NCBI GenBank assembly: GCA_026396945.1
Contig: JAPLVX010000038.1
Coordinates: forward strand, 3,357-12,919
Reading direction: 5' to 3'
Source of the DNA: Candidatus Falkowiibacteriota bacterium
Lineage (GTDB): Bacteria; Patescibacteriota; Patescibacteriia; Patescibacteriales; UBA12465
Length of the DNA: 9,563 nucleotides
Positions 1-7,045 of this stretch are shown here, piece after piece. Each line of letters opens with the position of its first letter. Position 1 is the stretch's first letter. Position numbers and translations under genes: made by a program. The notes under the pieces are model-generated. The model was not told the origin of the DNA, searched no databases, and worked only from the letters and a program-made list of their open reading frames with translations.

Positions 1-1377
1 GATTTTAACCCCAGCGAATTTTTGGCGAGGGAGAAAATGTTGTATATCATAAGCCAAGTTTTTCGTTCCTTTGGTTATAATCCGATTGAGACCCCGATCG
101 TTGAATTCGCTAAAGTTTTGACGGGCGCCGACGAAACTTCAAAAAATATCTTTCAAGTTAAAAGCCGCGGTAGTCACGGCGATGAAAGTTTAGCCCTGCG
201 TTTTGATCACACTATTCCGTTCGCCCGGTTTTTATCAGCCAATCCGTATAGTGAAAAGAACCATACGGGCGTGAAGCTTCCTTGGCGACGGATGGTCTTG
301 GGACCAGTTTTCCGTAGCGACTCGCCGCAAAAAGGTCGTTATCGCCAATTTTACCAATTTGACGTCGATATCGCCGGTTCATCTTTAATGTTAGCTGACG
401 CGGAAATTATTGCGATCATCTATAAAACTTTGAAGGCCTTAGGTCTTGATCGTTTTGTGATTAAAGTTAATAACCGGAAAATTCTGAATGGCTTAGCCGA
501 ATTGATCGGTATTTCTGATCACGGTCAAGTCAAAGCTGAAGATATCACCAAAGAGGTGATGCGAATTCTGGATAAAATTCCCAAAGTCGGTTTGCCGGCA
601 GTGTTGGTCGAATTGCAACAAGTGCCCGATAACGATTATGATCTTAGTCCCGGCTTGGACGTCGCGGCCATTAAACAGATTACTCGTTATCTGGATATTG
701 CCGGCAGCAATTCAGAAAAAATTGTTCAGGCTGAGTCCATCTTCCAAAATATTTCTATCGCGACTGAAGGTTTGAGTGAACTAAAAGAGATTTTAAATCA
801 TCTAAACAGTTTACAGATTCCGGAATCGGCCGTAGAAATTAATTTCTCCATTGCTCGCGGCCTGGATTATTATACTGGTCCAGTTTTCGAGAGTTTCCTT
901 TTAGATGCCCTTGAATTTGGCAGCATTTTTTCCGGTGGTCGCTATAACGACTTAGTCGCCAGATTTACCGGTAGTGAATTGCCCTCGGTTGGCGCCTCGA
1001 TTGGCGTTGATCGTTTGTTCTCCGCCTTACAGCACCTCGGCCTGGTCGAAGTTAAACAAACCGCCGTGTCGGAAGTGCTGATTCTAAGATTAGCTAGTAA
1101 CCGCGATGATTATTATTTGACTATTTCTGATCGTTTAAGAAAATTAGGATTTAAGGTAGAAATTTGTCTTTTAGAAGACACTACTTTTAAATCCCAATTT
1201 AATTTTGCGGTCAGCCAAGCCGTCAATTTCGTGATTATCGCCGGTGAAGACGAAATCAAGCGCGAGGTTATTAAATTGAAAAATCTAGTAACCAGGCAAC
1301 AAGTTGAAGTTTCGAATTTAAACATTATTGAAGGTTTTACTTTACTCTCCAAAAAATCCAAACATGAAGAAGCTTAA
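1..1377 (+). CDS. hisS: Histidyl-tRNA synthetase (HisRS), 5'-truncated by the window edge
   Basis: Class II aminoacyl-tRNA synthetase that charges tRNA-His with histidine in the cytoplasm. The frame is open from base 1 (reads DFNPSEF...), matching the family's N-terminal TRDFxP segment, so only a short N-terminal piece is missing. The TTG at 22 is not a credible start. Visible landmarks: RFDHTIPFARF (about nt 199-231), the motif 2 loop FRSDSPQKGRYRQF leading to YQFDVDIAG (about 310-378), the HisRS signature RGLDYYTGPVFE (about 856-891), SGGRYNDLV (about 931-957), and motif 3 with GASIGVDRLF (about 991-1020). The last ~100 residues form the anticodon-binding domain, with IIAGEDE and VIKLKNL. 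The stop overlaps the next gene's ATG region by 14 nt, suggesting joint transcription. The RFDHT form of the substrate motif is common in HisRS lineages outside the E. coli type. Confidence 0.96.
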   Translation, partial: DFNPSEFLAREKMLYIISQVFRSFGYNPIETPIVEFAKVLTGADETSKNIFQVKSRGSHGDESLALRFDHTIPFARFLSANPYSEKNHTGVKLPWRRMVLGPVFRSDSPQKGRYRQFYQFDVDIAGSSLMLADAEIIAIIYKTLKALGLDRFVIKVNNRKILNGLAELIGISDHGQVKAEDITKEVMRILDKIPKVGLPAVLVELQQVPDNDYDLSPGLDVAAIKQITRYLDIAGSNSEKIVQAESIFQNISIATEGLSELKEILNHLNSLQIPESAVEINFSIARGLDYYTGPVFESFLLDALEFGSIFSGGRYNDLVARFTGSELPSVGASIGVDRLFSALQHLGLVEVKQTAVSEVLILRLASNRDDYYLTISDRLRKLGFKVEICLLEDTTFKSQFNFAVSQAVNFVIIAGEDEIKREVIKLKNLVTRQQVEVSNLNIIEGFTLLSKKSKHEEA

Positions 1378-3037
1378 TATTGAAATTATCATTAATGGCC
1401 ATTCGCTTACCCTGGAAGAAGTGATTTTGGCCGCCCGCGGTTATGAGGATGGTAACGGCGATCATCATTATCCGGTCATTACTCTGTCGGATGATGCCAA
1501 GAAAACAATTGGAGCTAAAAGAACCGAGCTCGAAAAAAGAATCGAAGCGGGTGATGTCATCTACGGAGTTAATACCGGATGCGGTATTAACAAAGGTACA
1601 ATTTTACCGACCGAGGTAATCGATGATTATCAGCGGTATTATATTCCTGCCCATTGCGTCCAATTTGGCGCTTATTTCCCTGAAGAAGTAGTCAGGGCCA
1701 CTATGATCTTGCGGGTGAATTCATTTGCTACCGGATATTCCGCCATGCGCCTGGAAACCTGCGAGAAAATTCTTGAATTCTATAACCAGGGAATTATCCC
1801 CTGTGTCCCCGAACAAGGTTCAGTCGGATCAAGTGGAGACTTGGCCCCTCTGGCTCATGTTGCAGCTGCTTTGACCGGTTTGCCCGATCAGAGAGTTTAC
1901 ATTTCTGAAGGCGATCCGCAGACAAGACTTGGACCGATGCCGGTTTTGGAAGCTTTGGACAAAAAAGGCGTTAAGCCGATAGTTCTCAGAGCTAAAGAAG
2001 CCATGGGGCTGACTAACGGGGCGACCTTTACCTTAGCCCTAGGGCTATTAACCATCCATGACGCCGAAAGGTTATTCCATTTTTCTGACCTGGCCGCCGC
2101 TCTATCTCTGGAAGCTATCAGAGGAGAGAAGGCCGCCTTTGATCCCCGTTTAATCGGGATCAGAAACCATGCCGGGGCGGTTAGAACTGCTAAAATTATC
2201 AGGAACTTGATATTCGGTTCCAAAAGGATGACCCAAAAAGCTCAGAATATCTGTCTGCCGGCCGAAGAAGGAATCAAGAAATATGACAAACAAGGCAAGC
2301 CGGTCCCCAGGGTTCAAGATGCCTACTCATTCAGAGCCTACCCGCCGGTTGCTGGTTGTGCCCACGATGCCTTCTTATATGCCAAGAAAGCTTTCGTAGA
2401 CGAAATCAACGCCGCTACGGATAATCCTCTGCTTTTTGAAAAAGAAGATGGACCAGGCTTTGAAGCTCTTTCCGGCGGTAATTTCCATGGCGAGCCTTTG
2501 GGCCAAGCCTTGGATTTTCTGAAGATTGCTCTTCAGCAAATTGCCAATATATCGGACAGGCGCTTCTATGCCCTGACTATGCCTTCAACCAGTTACGGTT
2601 TACCGGCCAATTTAGGCGGGCAAACCGAGCGCGACCTTAATACTGGGTTTATGATTCAACAGTATTCAACCGCCGCTGCGGTTAGTGAAAACAAAATACT
2701 GTGTCATCCCTCGGTGGTTGACTCGATCCCTACCTCAGCCAATCAGGAGGATTATGTCAGCATGAGCGCGACTGCATCTCGCCATGCCGCCAGAGTATTG
2801 TATAATACCCGTTTCGTGATCGCTTCGGAAATTTTAGCCGCCGCTCAGGGAATTTCCCTGACTGAAGCTGATCTAGCCAAAGAAGATTGCGCCTCCCTGG
2901 GAGAAAAAACCGGCCGGGCTTACGAGATTATTCGCCAACAGATTTCAGCCATGGACGACGATCGCATGCTGTGTGTTGACGTCGATAAGATGATTGAGCT
3001 GATGGAAGGGGACGAACTCCTGTCCGTAACTCAATAA
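1364..3037 (+). CDS. hutH: Histidine/aromatic amino acid ammonia-lyase (MIO family), HutH-like
   Basis: MIO-dependent lyase of 557 residues. HutH converts L-histidine to urocanate and ammonia. I chose ATG 1364; an upstream TTG at 1328 lies inside hisS and adds only non-homologous residues. No Shine-Dalgarno is visible, and the start overlaps the hisS end by 14 nt. Family landmarks: Y67 in YGVNTG, GSVGSSGDLAPLAH with the MIO triad at 156-158, N218 in GLTNG, Q318/Y321/R324 in QDAYSFR, TDNPLLF at 352-358, SGGNFHGEP at 370-378, and DSIPTSANQED with E462. Spacing matches bacterial HutH around the active site. H97 (AH pair) and E462 match the positions associated with histidine preference, whereas PAL/TAL usually have other residues there, so histidine is the favoured substrate by inference. 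Oddities: the triad is Ser-Ser-Gly instead of Ala-Ser-Gly; about 18 extra residues lie between N218 and Q318; codon use differs from neighbours. No other hut gene is in view. An aromatic aminomutase or PAL/TAL activity cannot be excluded. Confidence 0.9.
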   Translation: MKKLNIEIIINGHSLTLEEVILAARGYEDGNGDHHYPVITLSDDAKKTIGAKRTELEKRIEAGDVIYGVNTGCGINKGTILPTEVIDDYQRYYIPAHCVQFGAYFPEEVVRATMILRVNSFATGYSAMRLETCEKILEFYNQGIIPCVPEQGSVGSSGDLAPLAHVAAALTGLPDQRVYISEGDPQTRLGPMPVLEALDKKGVKPIVLRAKEAMGLTNGATFTLALGLLTIHDAERLFHFSDLAAALSLEAIRGEKAAFDPRLIGIRNHAGAVRTAKIIRNLIFGSKRMTQKAQNICLPAEEGIKKYDKQGKPVPRVQDAYSFRAYPPVAGCAHDAFLYAKKAFVDEINAATDNPLLFEKEDGPGFEALSGGNFHGEPLGQALDFLKIALQQIANISDRRFYALTMPSTSYGLPANLGGQTERDLNTGFMIQQYSTAAAVSENKILCHPSVVDSIPTSANQEDYVSMSATASRHAARVLYNTRFVIASEILAAAQGISLTEADLAKEDCASLGEKTGRAYEIIRQQISAMDDDRMLCVDVDKMIELMEGDELLSVTQ

Positions 3038-3091
3038 TTTAACTGGTAAGTCCTGTGAATTAATTGCTCTTTACTTATAATTACAATTTTT

Positions 3092-3123
3092 AGGCCGCTA
3101 ATCTTCAAAATTAGCGGCCTTTT
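3092..3123 (+). terminator. Intrinsic (Rho-independent) terminator after the lyase gene
   Basis: A perfect 11-bp inverted repeat, AGGCCGCTAAT (3092-3102) and ATTAGCGGCCT (3110-3120), encloses a 7-nt loop. It is followed by TTT, then CAATTTTT, giving a broken U-rich tail. It lies 55 nt after the lyase stop and before the secD leader, so it probably ends the hisS-lyase transcript. Direct sequence evidence for the hairpin is strong; the terminator role is inferred. Confidence 0.88.
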
Positions 3124-3180
3124 CAATTTTTGACAAATTAACTTATAGCTGTTTTTTGTCTATTTTTACGATTTTTGGAC

Positions 3181-3244
3181 TTGATTTTTATTTTAATTTC
3201 TTTTAAGATTATTAAAGTTTCATATGTCTGTGTTACATTATATT
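3181..3244 (+). promoter_or_regulatory. Possible secDF promoter region (weak)
   Basis: The AT-rich stretch between the terminator and secD must carry the secDF promoter if the terminator is efficient. Two candidates are visible. One is TTGATT (3181-3186), a 17-nt spacer, then TAAGAT (3204-3209), each box matching 4 of 6 consensus bases. The other is an extended -10-like TGTTACATT (3231-3239) overlapping TATATT (3239-3244), which would leave a leader of about 12 nt. In DNA this AT-rich, weak matches arise by chance, so the exact site is uncertain. Confidence 0.3.
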
Positions 3245-3257
3245 AAATTCAAAATCT

Positions 3258-4391
3258 ATGTCTCTAGGAGAAAAAATTTCTAAAATGTCGGTTCGAACTA
3301 AATCTTGGTGGATTTTTGGGATAATCATGATTTTTGCGATCATGGTCGGGTTGGCTAGCGGTGGCTATTATTATAACCAGGCCGAAGACTGGCTAGCTAA
3401 GAAAACTAATTATATTGTAGTTTTGCCTAAGGTTAAAGACCTACCTTTTAGTTTAGGTTTAGATCTACAAGGTGGAACTCATTTAGTTTATAAGGCCGAT
3501 GTTTCTAATATTCAAGAAAAAGATCGCCAAGGTGCTTTAGATGCTTCGCGGGATGTAATTGAAAGACGGGTTAATGCTTTCGGTGTTAGCGAACCCTTGG
3601 TCCAAGTCAACCACGGTCTAAGTGGCGAATATCGCATCATTGTTGAATTGGCTGGTATTAAGGATGTAAAAGAAGCAATTAAGAGTATTGGCGAAACCCC
3701 TTTACTAGAGTTCAAAGAACAAGGGGTCGCGACCACTACTCCGGTCCAAGTTACTCCGGCCAAAGACGGTACGGCAACGGTAACGCCAATTAATTTGAAT
3801 TTAAATACCCCTTGGAAAAACACGGAATTAACTGGCAAAAATTTAAAAAGAGCCTCTTTAATATTCAACAATCAAGACGGTAGTCCGGAAGTATCTTTGG
3901 AATTTGATAGTGATGGCGCCAAATTATTTGAAAATATTACCGGTCGTAATGTCGGCAAACCAGTGGCTATCTTCTTAGACGGTTATTTAATCAGCTCGCC
4001 GACCGTTAATGATAAAATTACCGGCGGCCAAGCGGTTATCTCTGGCAAATTTTCCACCGAAGAAGCTAAAATGTTAGTTAAACGTTTAAATTCCGGAGCT
4101 TTGCCCGTGCCAATTTCTTTAATTTCTCAAAAAACTGTGGAAGCGAGCTTGGGTTCTAAATCAATTGATAATAGTTTGAAAGCTGGTTTGCTTGGTTTAT
4201 TGCTCGTGTCTTTATTTATGATCTTATATTATCGTTTACCCGGCCTATTATCAGTTTTATCTTTATTAATTTACGGCTTAACTGTCTTAGCGATCTTTAA
4301 AGCCTTGCCGATTTGGTTAGCCTTAATTTTAGTCGCCCTCATGATAAGTTTGTGTGGCCGGTTTCATTTTATCGGTTGGAATTGCCGTTGA
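3258..4391 (+). CDS. secD: Protein translocase subunit SecD, N-terminal part (frame broken)
   Basis: SecD works with SecF in the cytoplasmic membrane, using the proton gradient to help complete Sec-dependent protein export. This frame holds TM1 (residues ~16-36), the conserved LGLDLQGGTHLVY (66-78), VIERRVNAFGVSEP (100-113), the P1 periplasmic domain including VAIFLDGYLISSPTV (236-250) and the FSTEEAKMLVKRLNSGALPVP stretch (265-285), then TM2 (~309-325) and TM3 (~328-348). After ALPIWLAL the sequence stops resembling SecD and ends 17-20 residues later at a TGA. TM4-6 are in the +1 frame (next entry). ATG 3258 has no Shine-Dalgarno. A second ATG at 3285 has TAGGAG upstream but 14 nt away, so the start is uncertain by 9 codons. 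The identity is secure. Whether a full SecD is made depends on the nature of the frame break. Confidence 0.9.
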   Translation: MSLGEKISKMSVRTKSWWIFGIIMIFAIMVGLASGGYYYNQAEDWLAKKTNYIVVLPKVKDLPFSLGLDLQGGTHLVYKADVSNIQEKDRQGALDASRDVIERRVNAFGVSEPLVQVNHGLSGEYRIIVELAGIKDVKEAIKSIGETPLLEFKEQGVATTTPVQVTPAKDGTATVTPINLNLNTPWKNTELTGKNLKRASLIFNNQDGSPEVSLEFDSDGAKLFENITGRNVGKPVAIFLDGYLISSPTVNDKITGGQAVISGKFSTEEAKMLVKRLNSGALPVPISLISQKTVEASLGSKSIDNSLKAGLLGLLLVSLFMILYYRLPGLLSVLSLLIYGLTVLAIFKALPIWLALILVALMISLCGRFHFIGWNCR

Positions 4392-4722
4392 TGCTAATAT
4401 TCTGATCTTTGCCCGCTTGCGGGAAGAATTAAGGGAAGGGAAATCCTTGAGTCTGGCGGTTGATAATGGCTTTAAGCGCGCCTGGCCCTCAATTCGTGAT
4501 GGTAATGTCTCTACGATCTTGACTTGTTTTATCTTAATGTTTTTCGGAACTTCTTCGGTCCAGGGTTTCGGCACAACCTTATTTATCGGGGTAACCGTTT
4601 CTATGTTTAGCGCGATTGTGATTACGAGGATTTTCTTTGTGCTTATTTTGGGCAAGTGGTTGGAAAAGAGAACTTGGCTTTTGGGCGTAAGACGAAAACA
4701 GGAGCCAGCCGATAATAAATAA
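4354..4722 (+). CDS. secD: Protein translocase subunit SecD, C-terminal part (continuation in the +1 frame)
   Basis: This frame is open from 4348, just after an in-frame TAA at 4345-4347, and carries the missing end of SecD. AGFILSVGIAVDANILIF is the TM4 signature, followed by ARLREEL, then IRDGNVSTI with TM5 and GFGTTLFIGVTVSMFSAIV with TM6, ending in a basic tail. The GTG at 4354 is only a formal start: no Shine-Dalgarno precedes it and a SecD fragment starting in TM4 is not a known independent protein. It is best read as the 3' half of one secD gene disrupted between 4348 and 4388. The stop is 23 nt before secF, the usual secD-secF order. One small departure is IFARL where most SecD proteins have IFERL or IFERI. 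Confidence 0.88.
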   Translation: MAGFILSVGIAVDANILIFARLREELREGKSLSLAVDNGFKRAWPSIRDGNVSTILTCFILMFFGTSSVQGFGTTLFIGVTVSMFSAIVITRIFFVLILGKWLEKRTWLLGVRRKQEPADNK

Positions 4723-4745
4723 TTTAGTCTAAATAAACGAAATAT

Positions 4746-5660
4746 ATGGTTTATAAAATAATTCAAAAACGAAGAATTTTCTTATCCCTCTCAACCTTGG
4801 CGGTCGCGGCTTCGATTTGCGCTTTATTTTTCTGGGGTTTAAATTTTGGGATAGATTTTACCGGTGGGAGTTTAATGGAGGTTGAGTTTACTAATTATCA
4901 ACCAAAAATTACCGAAATTCAGGATGGTTTAAAAGATGTAAATTTACATAATTTAGAAATTCAACCGACAGAATCTTCAATAATTTTGCGTTTTAAAGAA
5001 AACAGTGAAGAAATTCATCAACAAGTGGCGCAAAAATTGCGAGATTTAGCGACTAAGAATAACAAAAACGCCAGCGCCAAAGAATTAAGCTTTGATTCAG
5101 TTGGTCCCTCGATTGGCCAAGAGCTAAAAAGTAAGTCTTTTAATTCTACCGCCATCGTCTTTATCGTGATTATTCTCTATATTTCTTATGCTTTCCGCCG
5201 GGTTTCTAAACCAGTGTCTTCTTGGAAATATGGCGTGGCCGCTATTATCGCCCTGGTTCATGATGTTTTATTTACCTTGGGAGTTTTTTCGGTTCTCGGT
5301 CATTTCTATGGAATTGAAGTAAATACGCCTTTTATCGCCGCGGTTTTAACGGTTTTGGGCTATAGCGTTAGTGACACGATTATTGTGTTTGACCGAATTA
5401 GAGAAAATTTGCCTAAGAGCAGTTTAGATTTTGAAGGCACGGTTAATACCAGCGTTAACCAGACTATAACTCGTTCGATTAATACTTCCATGTCCGCTAT
5501 TTTGGCCCTCCTAGCGATTTTATTTTTCGGCGGCGCGACCATTAAAGATTTTGCCTTGGCCTTAGCCATCGGCATCTTTATCGGCACTTATAGTTCAATT
5601 TTTATTGCCAGCCCGGTTTTAGTGGTTTGGGAAAAGATTCAGGCTAAGCGCCATAAATAA
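4746..5660 (+). CDS. secF: Protein translocase subunit SecF
   Basis: Partner of SecD in the SecDF membrane complex that assists Sec-dependent export. The 304-residue length is normal. TM1 lies at about residues 12-31, directly followed by the signature GIDFTGG (35-41). The periplasmic P4 domain spans ~45-130, ending in SVGPSIGQEL (118-127). TM2 is at ~134-150, then ALVHDVLFT (169-177) in TM3, GYSVSDTIIVFDRIREN (205-221) in TM4, NTSMSAILALLAI (246-258) in TM5, and a final TM at ~270-295. The ATG lies 23 nt after the secD stop, with no recognisable Shine-Dalgarno; co-transcription with secD is expected. The gene is intact, unlike secD beside it. The codons encoding the final RHK and stop are duplicated just downstream. 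Confidence 0.97.
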   Translation: MVYKIIQKRRIFLSLSTLAVAASICALFFWGLNFGIDFTGGSLMEVEFTNYQPKITEIQDGLKDVNLHNLEIQPTESSIILRFKENSEEIHQQVAQKLRDLATKNNKNASAKELSFDSVGPSIGQELKSKSFNSTAIVFIVIILYISYAFRRVSKPVSSWKYGVAAIIALVHDVLFTLGVFSVLGHFYGIEVNTPFIAAVLTVLGYSVSDTIIVFDRIRENLPKSSLDFEGTVNTSVNQTITRSINTSMSAILALLAILFFGGATIKDFALALAIGIFIGTYSSIFIASPVLVVWEKIQAKRHK

Positions 5661-5680
5661 TTATCGCCATAAATAATTAG
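5649..5680 (+). repeat. Tandem duplication of a 16-bp unit at the secF 3' end
   Basis: CGCCATAAATAATTAT (5649-5664) is followed directly by a copy, CGCCATAAATAATTAG (5665-5680), identical at 15 of 16 positions. The first copy encodes the last three residues of SecF and its stop (CGC CAT AAA TAA); the second is non-coding. This looks like a small recent replication-slippage duplication. No function is evident. Confidence 0.85.
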
Positions 5681-5699
5681 ACCAGCTCCCTTTTGCTTA

Positions 5700-5708
5700 T
5701 GGTATAAT
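5700..5708 (+). promoter_or_regulatory. Extended -10 promoter for the Wzy/TPR-pilD unit
   Basis: TGGTATAAT is a full extended -10 element (TGn then TATAAT at 5703-5708). No good -35 is seen at 17 nt upstream, which is tolerated for extended -10 promoters. Initiation would be near 5715, leaving a leader of about 44 nt before the ATG at 5759. It overlaps nothing coding and follows secF with no terminator between, so read-through from secDF is also possible. Confidence 0.65.
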
Positions 5709-5743
5709 ATAAGAAGTTATCTAAAAATAATAAAGCTTACTCT

Positions 5744-5750
5744 AAAGGAT
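5744..5750 (+). promoter_or_regulatory. Ribosome binding site for the Wzy/TPR gene
   Basis: AAAGGAT has an AGGA core (5746-5749) ending 9 nt before the ATG at 5759. It is one of the few plausible Shine-Dalgarno sequences in the window and supports the chosen start. Confidence 0.55.
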
Positions 5751-5758
5751 TAAAATAT

Positions 5759-7045
5759 ATGAGAAAATTTTTTGCCCGGGACATTCTCGATTTATTAATT
5801 GAGTTTACTTATTTAGCGATAATTTTTTTTATTCCTATTTATTTTGCCGTTTGGTTTCCCACCTATAATATCTTTGAACTAGATAAATTAGTTATTTTTA
5901 AAATCGGAGTCTTGTTTCTACTAGGCTTAAGTCTTATTAAAATAATCTTCTATTATCCCCTCGCCCCCTTTTTGAAAACTGAATTTAGGCCTCAGAATCT
6001 TTGGCAACGTTATTTTTTAGCCCCCAGTGTTTTTATTATTGTTCTCAGTCTAGTTTGGGTATTTGCCCTTAATACCGGAATGAGTTTTTTTGGTTCTTAC
6101 GCGCGCCAAGAAGGTCTCTTGTCTTATTGGTTTTATTTTTTGTGGCTGGTTCTGACAGTGTTTAATGTAATTAGTGTTAATAATATTTTCTCCAAATCAA
6201 AGGCGCTTAACCATGAAGAAATTTCCGGACTGATTGCTCGTAATCTAAAGCGAATAATAGTGACGATAACAATTTCCTCGGCCCTAGTCAGTTTCTACGG
6301 AATTATGCAATTTTTAGGGATTGACTTCTTAATTTGGCCCGAGCCGCCCGTGTTGACCCACCGCGCCTTTTCTTCTTTCGGTCAGCCGAACTTTTTGGCT
6401 TCTTGGCTATTGTTAACCATTCCCTTGGCTTTTTATCTGATAAAAATACAGTCAGGCACCTTCAATAAATTTTGGTTCTACTTAATCTTAGTCTTGCAGC
6501 TGATCTGTTTATTCTGCACGGCCAGTCGGGGTGCGTGGCTAGCCTTGATCGGGACCGGTTTGCTTTTTTTATTTTTTTATTTATGGCGCTCGATTAAGCT
6601 GTCGCGTTCTAAGAAAATTTTAGCGGTATTTTTAATATTTATTTTGGCCGGCGTTTTATTGTTTGGCCTGGATAAACTTTCGAACGGCCGTCTGGCCAGA
6701 TCTTTTAACGTCGGCGACGGTAGTGTGGCAGCGCATTTAGATTTCTGGGTTGCGAGCGGATCGGCGATCAAACTTAAGCCTTTAGTCGGCTATGGCCTGG
6801 ATAATTATTCGGATGTCTTTGCCCGTGCCTACAAGCCGAACTGGGCGGCCTATGGTAATATTAATGCTTATTCTGATCGCGCCCATAATTTTATTTTAGA
6901 TATTTTGCTGGGTGGCGGCCTGATTGGCTTGGTCGCCTGGCTGGTTTTATTTTATTATTTATTCAGATTGATTAGAGACAATTCTCAGTTTAAAAAGGTT
7001 TCAGCTTTTCTTTTGTGGCCGGGAATATTTATTTTTTTCTCCTAG
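5759..7045 (+). CDS. O-antigen ligase/polymerase-family (Wzy_C) membrane protein, N-terminal part (frame broken)
   Basis: Polytopic membrane protein of the Wzy/WaaL/PglL-type glycan polymerase-ligase superfamily. Members transfer lipid-linked glycans to acceptors on the outer face of the cytoplasmic membrane. About ten hydrophobic segments alternate with short loops. Family-like motifs: FGSYARQEG (111-119), RAFSSFGQPNFLA (202-214), TASRGAWLAL (254-263), the large periplasmic loop ending in PLVGYGLDNY (341-350), and SDRAHNFILDILLGGGLIG (372-390), whose His-Asn pair is typical of the catalytic-loop end. The reading ends at a TAG straight after a T7 run, in the middle of a membrane segment. The rest continues in the -1 frame (next entry). 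One extra T gives an uninterrupted protein of about 791 residues. Acceptor and glycan are unknown. The neighbouring pilD makes pilin glycosylation possible, but this is inference. Promoter and ribosome site both support the start. Confidence 0.85.
   Translation: MRKFFARDILDLLIEFTYLAIIFFIPIYFAVWFPTYNIFELDKLVIFKIGVLFLLGLSLIKIIFYYPLAPFLKTEFRPQNLWQRYFLAPSVFIIVLSLVWVFALNTGMSFFGSYARQEGLLSYWFYFLWLVLTVFNVISVNNIFSKSKALNHEEISGLIARNLKRIIVTITISSALVSFYGIMQFLGIDFLIWPEPPVLTHRAFSSFGQPNFLASWLLLTIPLAFYLIKIQSGTFNKFWFYLILVLQLICLFCTASRGAWLALIGTGLLFLFFYLWRSIKLSRSKKILAVFLIFILAGVLLFGLDKLSNGRLARSFNVGDGSVAAHLDFWVASGSAIKLKPLVGYGLDNYSDVFARAYKPNWAAYGNINAYSDRAHNFILDILLGGGLIGLVAWLVLFYYLFRLIRDNSQFKKVSAFLLWPGIFIFFS

Noticed and set aside
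1328..1363. Upstream TTG start for the lyase
   Set aside because: It adds 12 residues encoded inside hisS that do not resemble the lyase N-terminus; ATG 1364 begins the family-like sequence.
3130..3158. Perfect TTGACA at 3130-3135 as the secD -35 box
   Set aside because: No -10-like sequence occurs 16-18 nt downstream; TATAGC lies only 9 nt away. It also overlaps the terminator tail.
4389..4391. TGA recoded as an amino acid (Gracilibacteria/SR1-type code) to rescue secD
   Set aside because: Reading through this TGA stays in the wrong frame; TM4-6 of SecD are in another frame. No gene here has an internal in-frame TGA.
1113..5587. Minus-strand ORFs of 75-145 codons across hisS, the lyase, secD and secF
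   Set aside because: Each lies opposite a well-conserved gene and has no recognisable domain, low-quality composition and no ribosome site; they are shadows.
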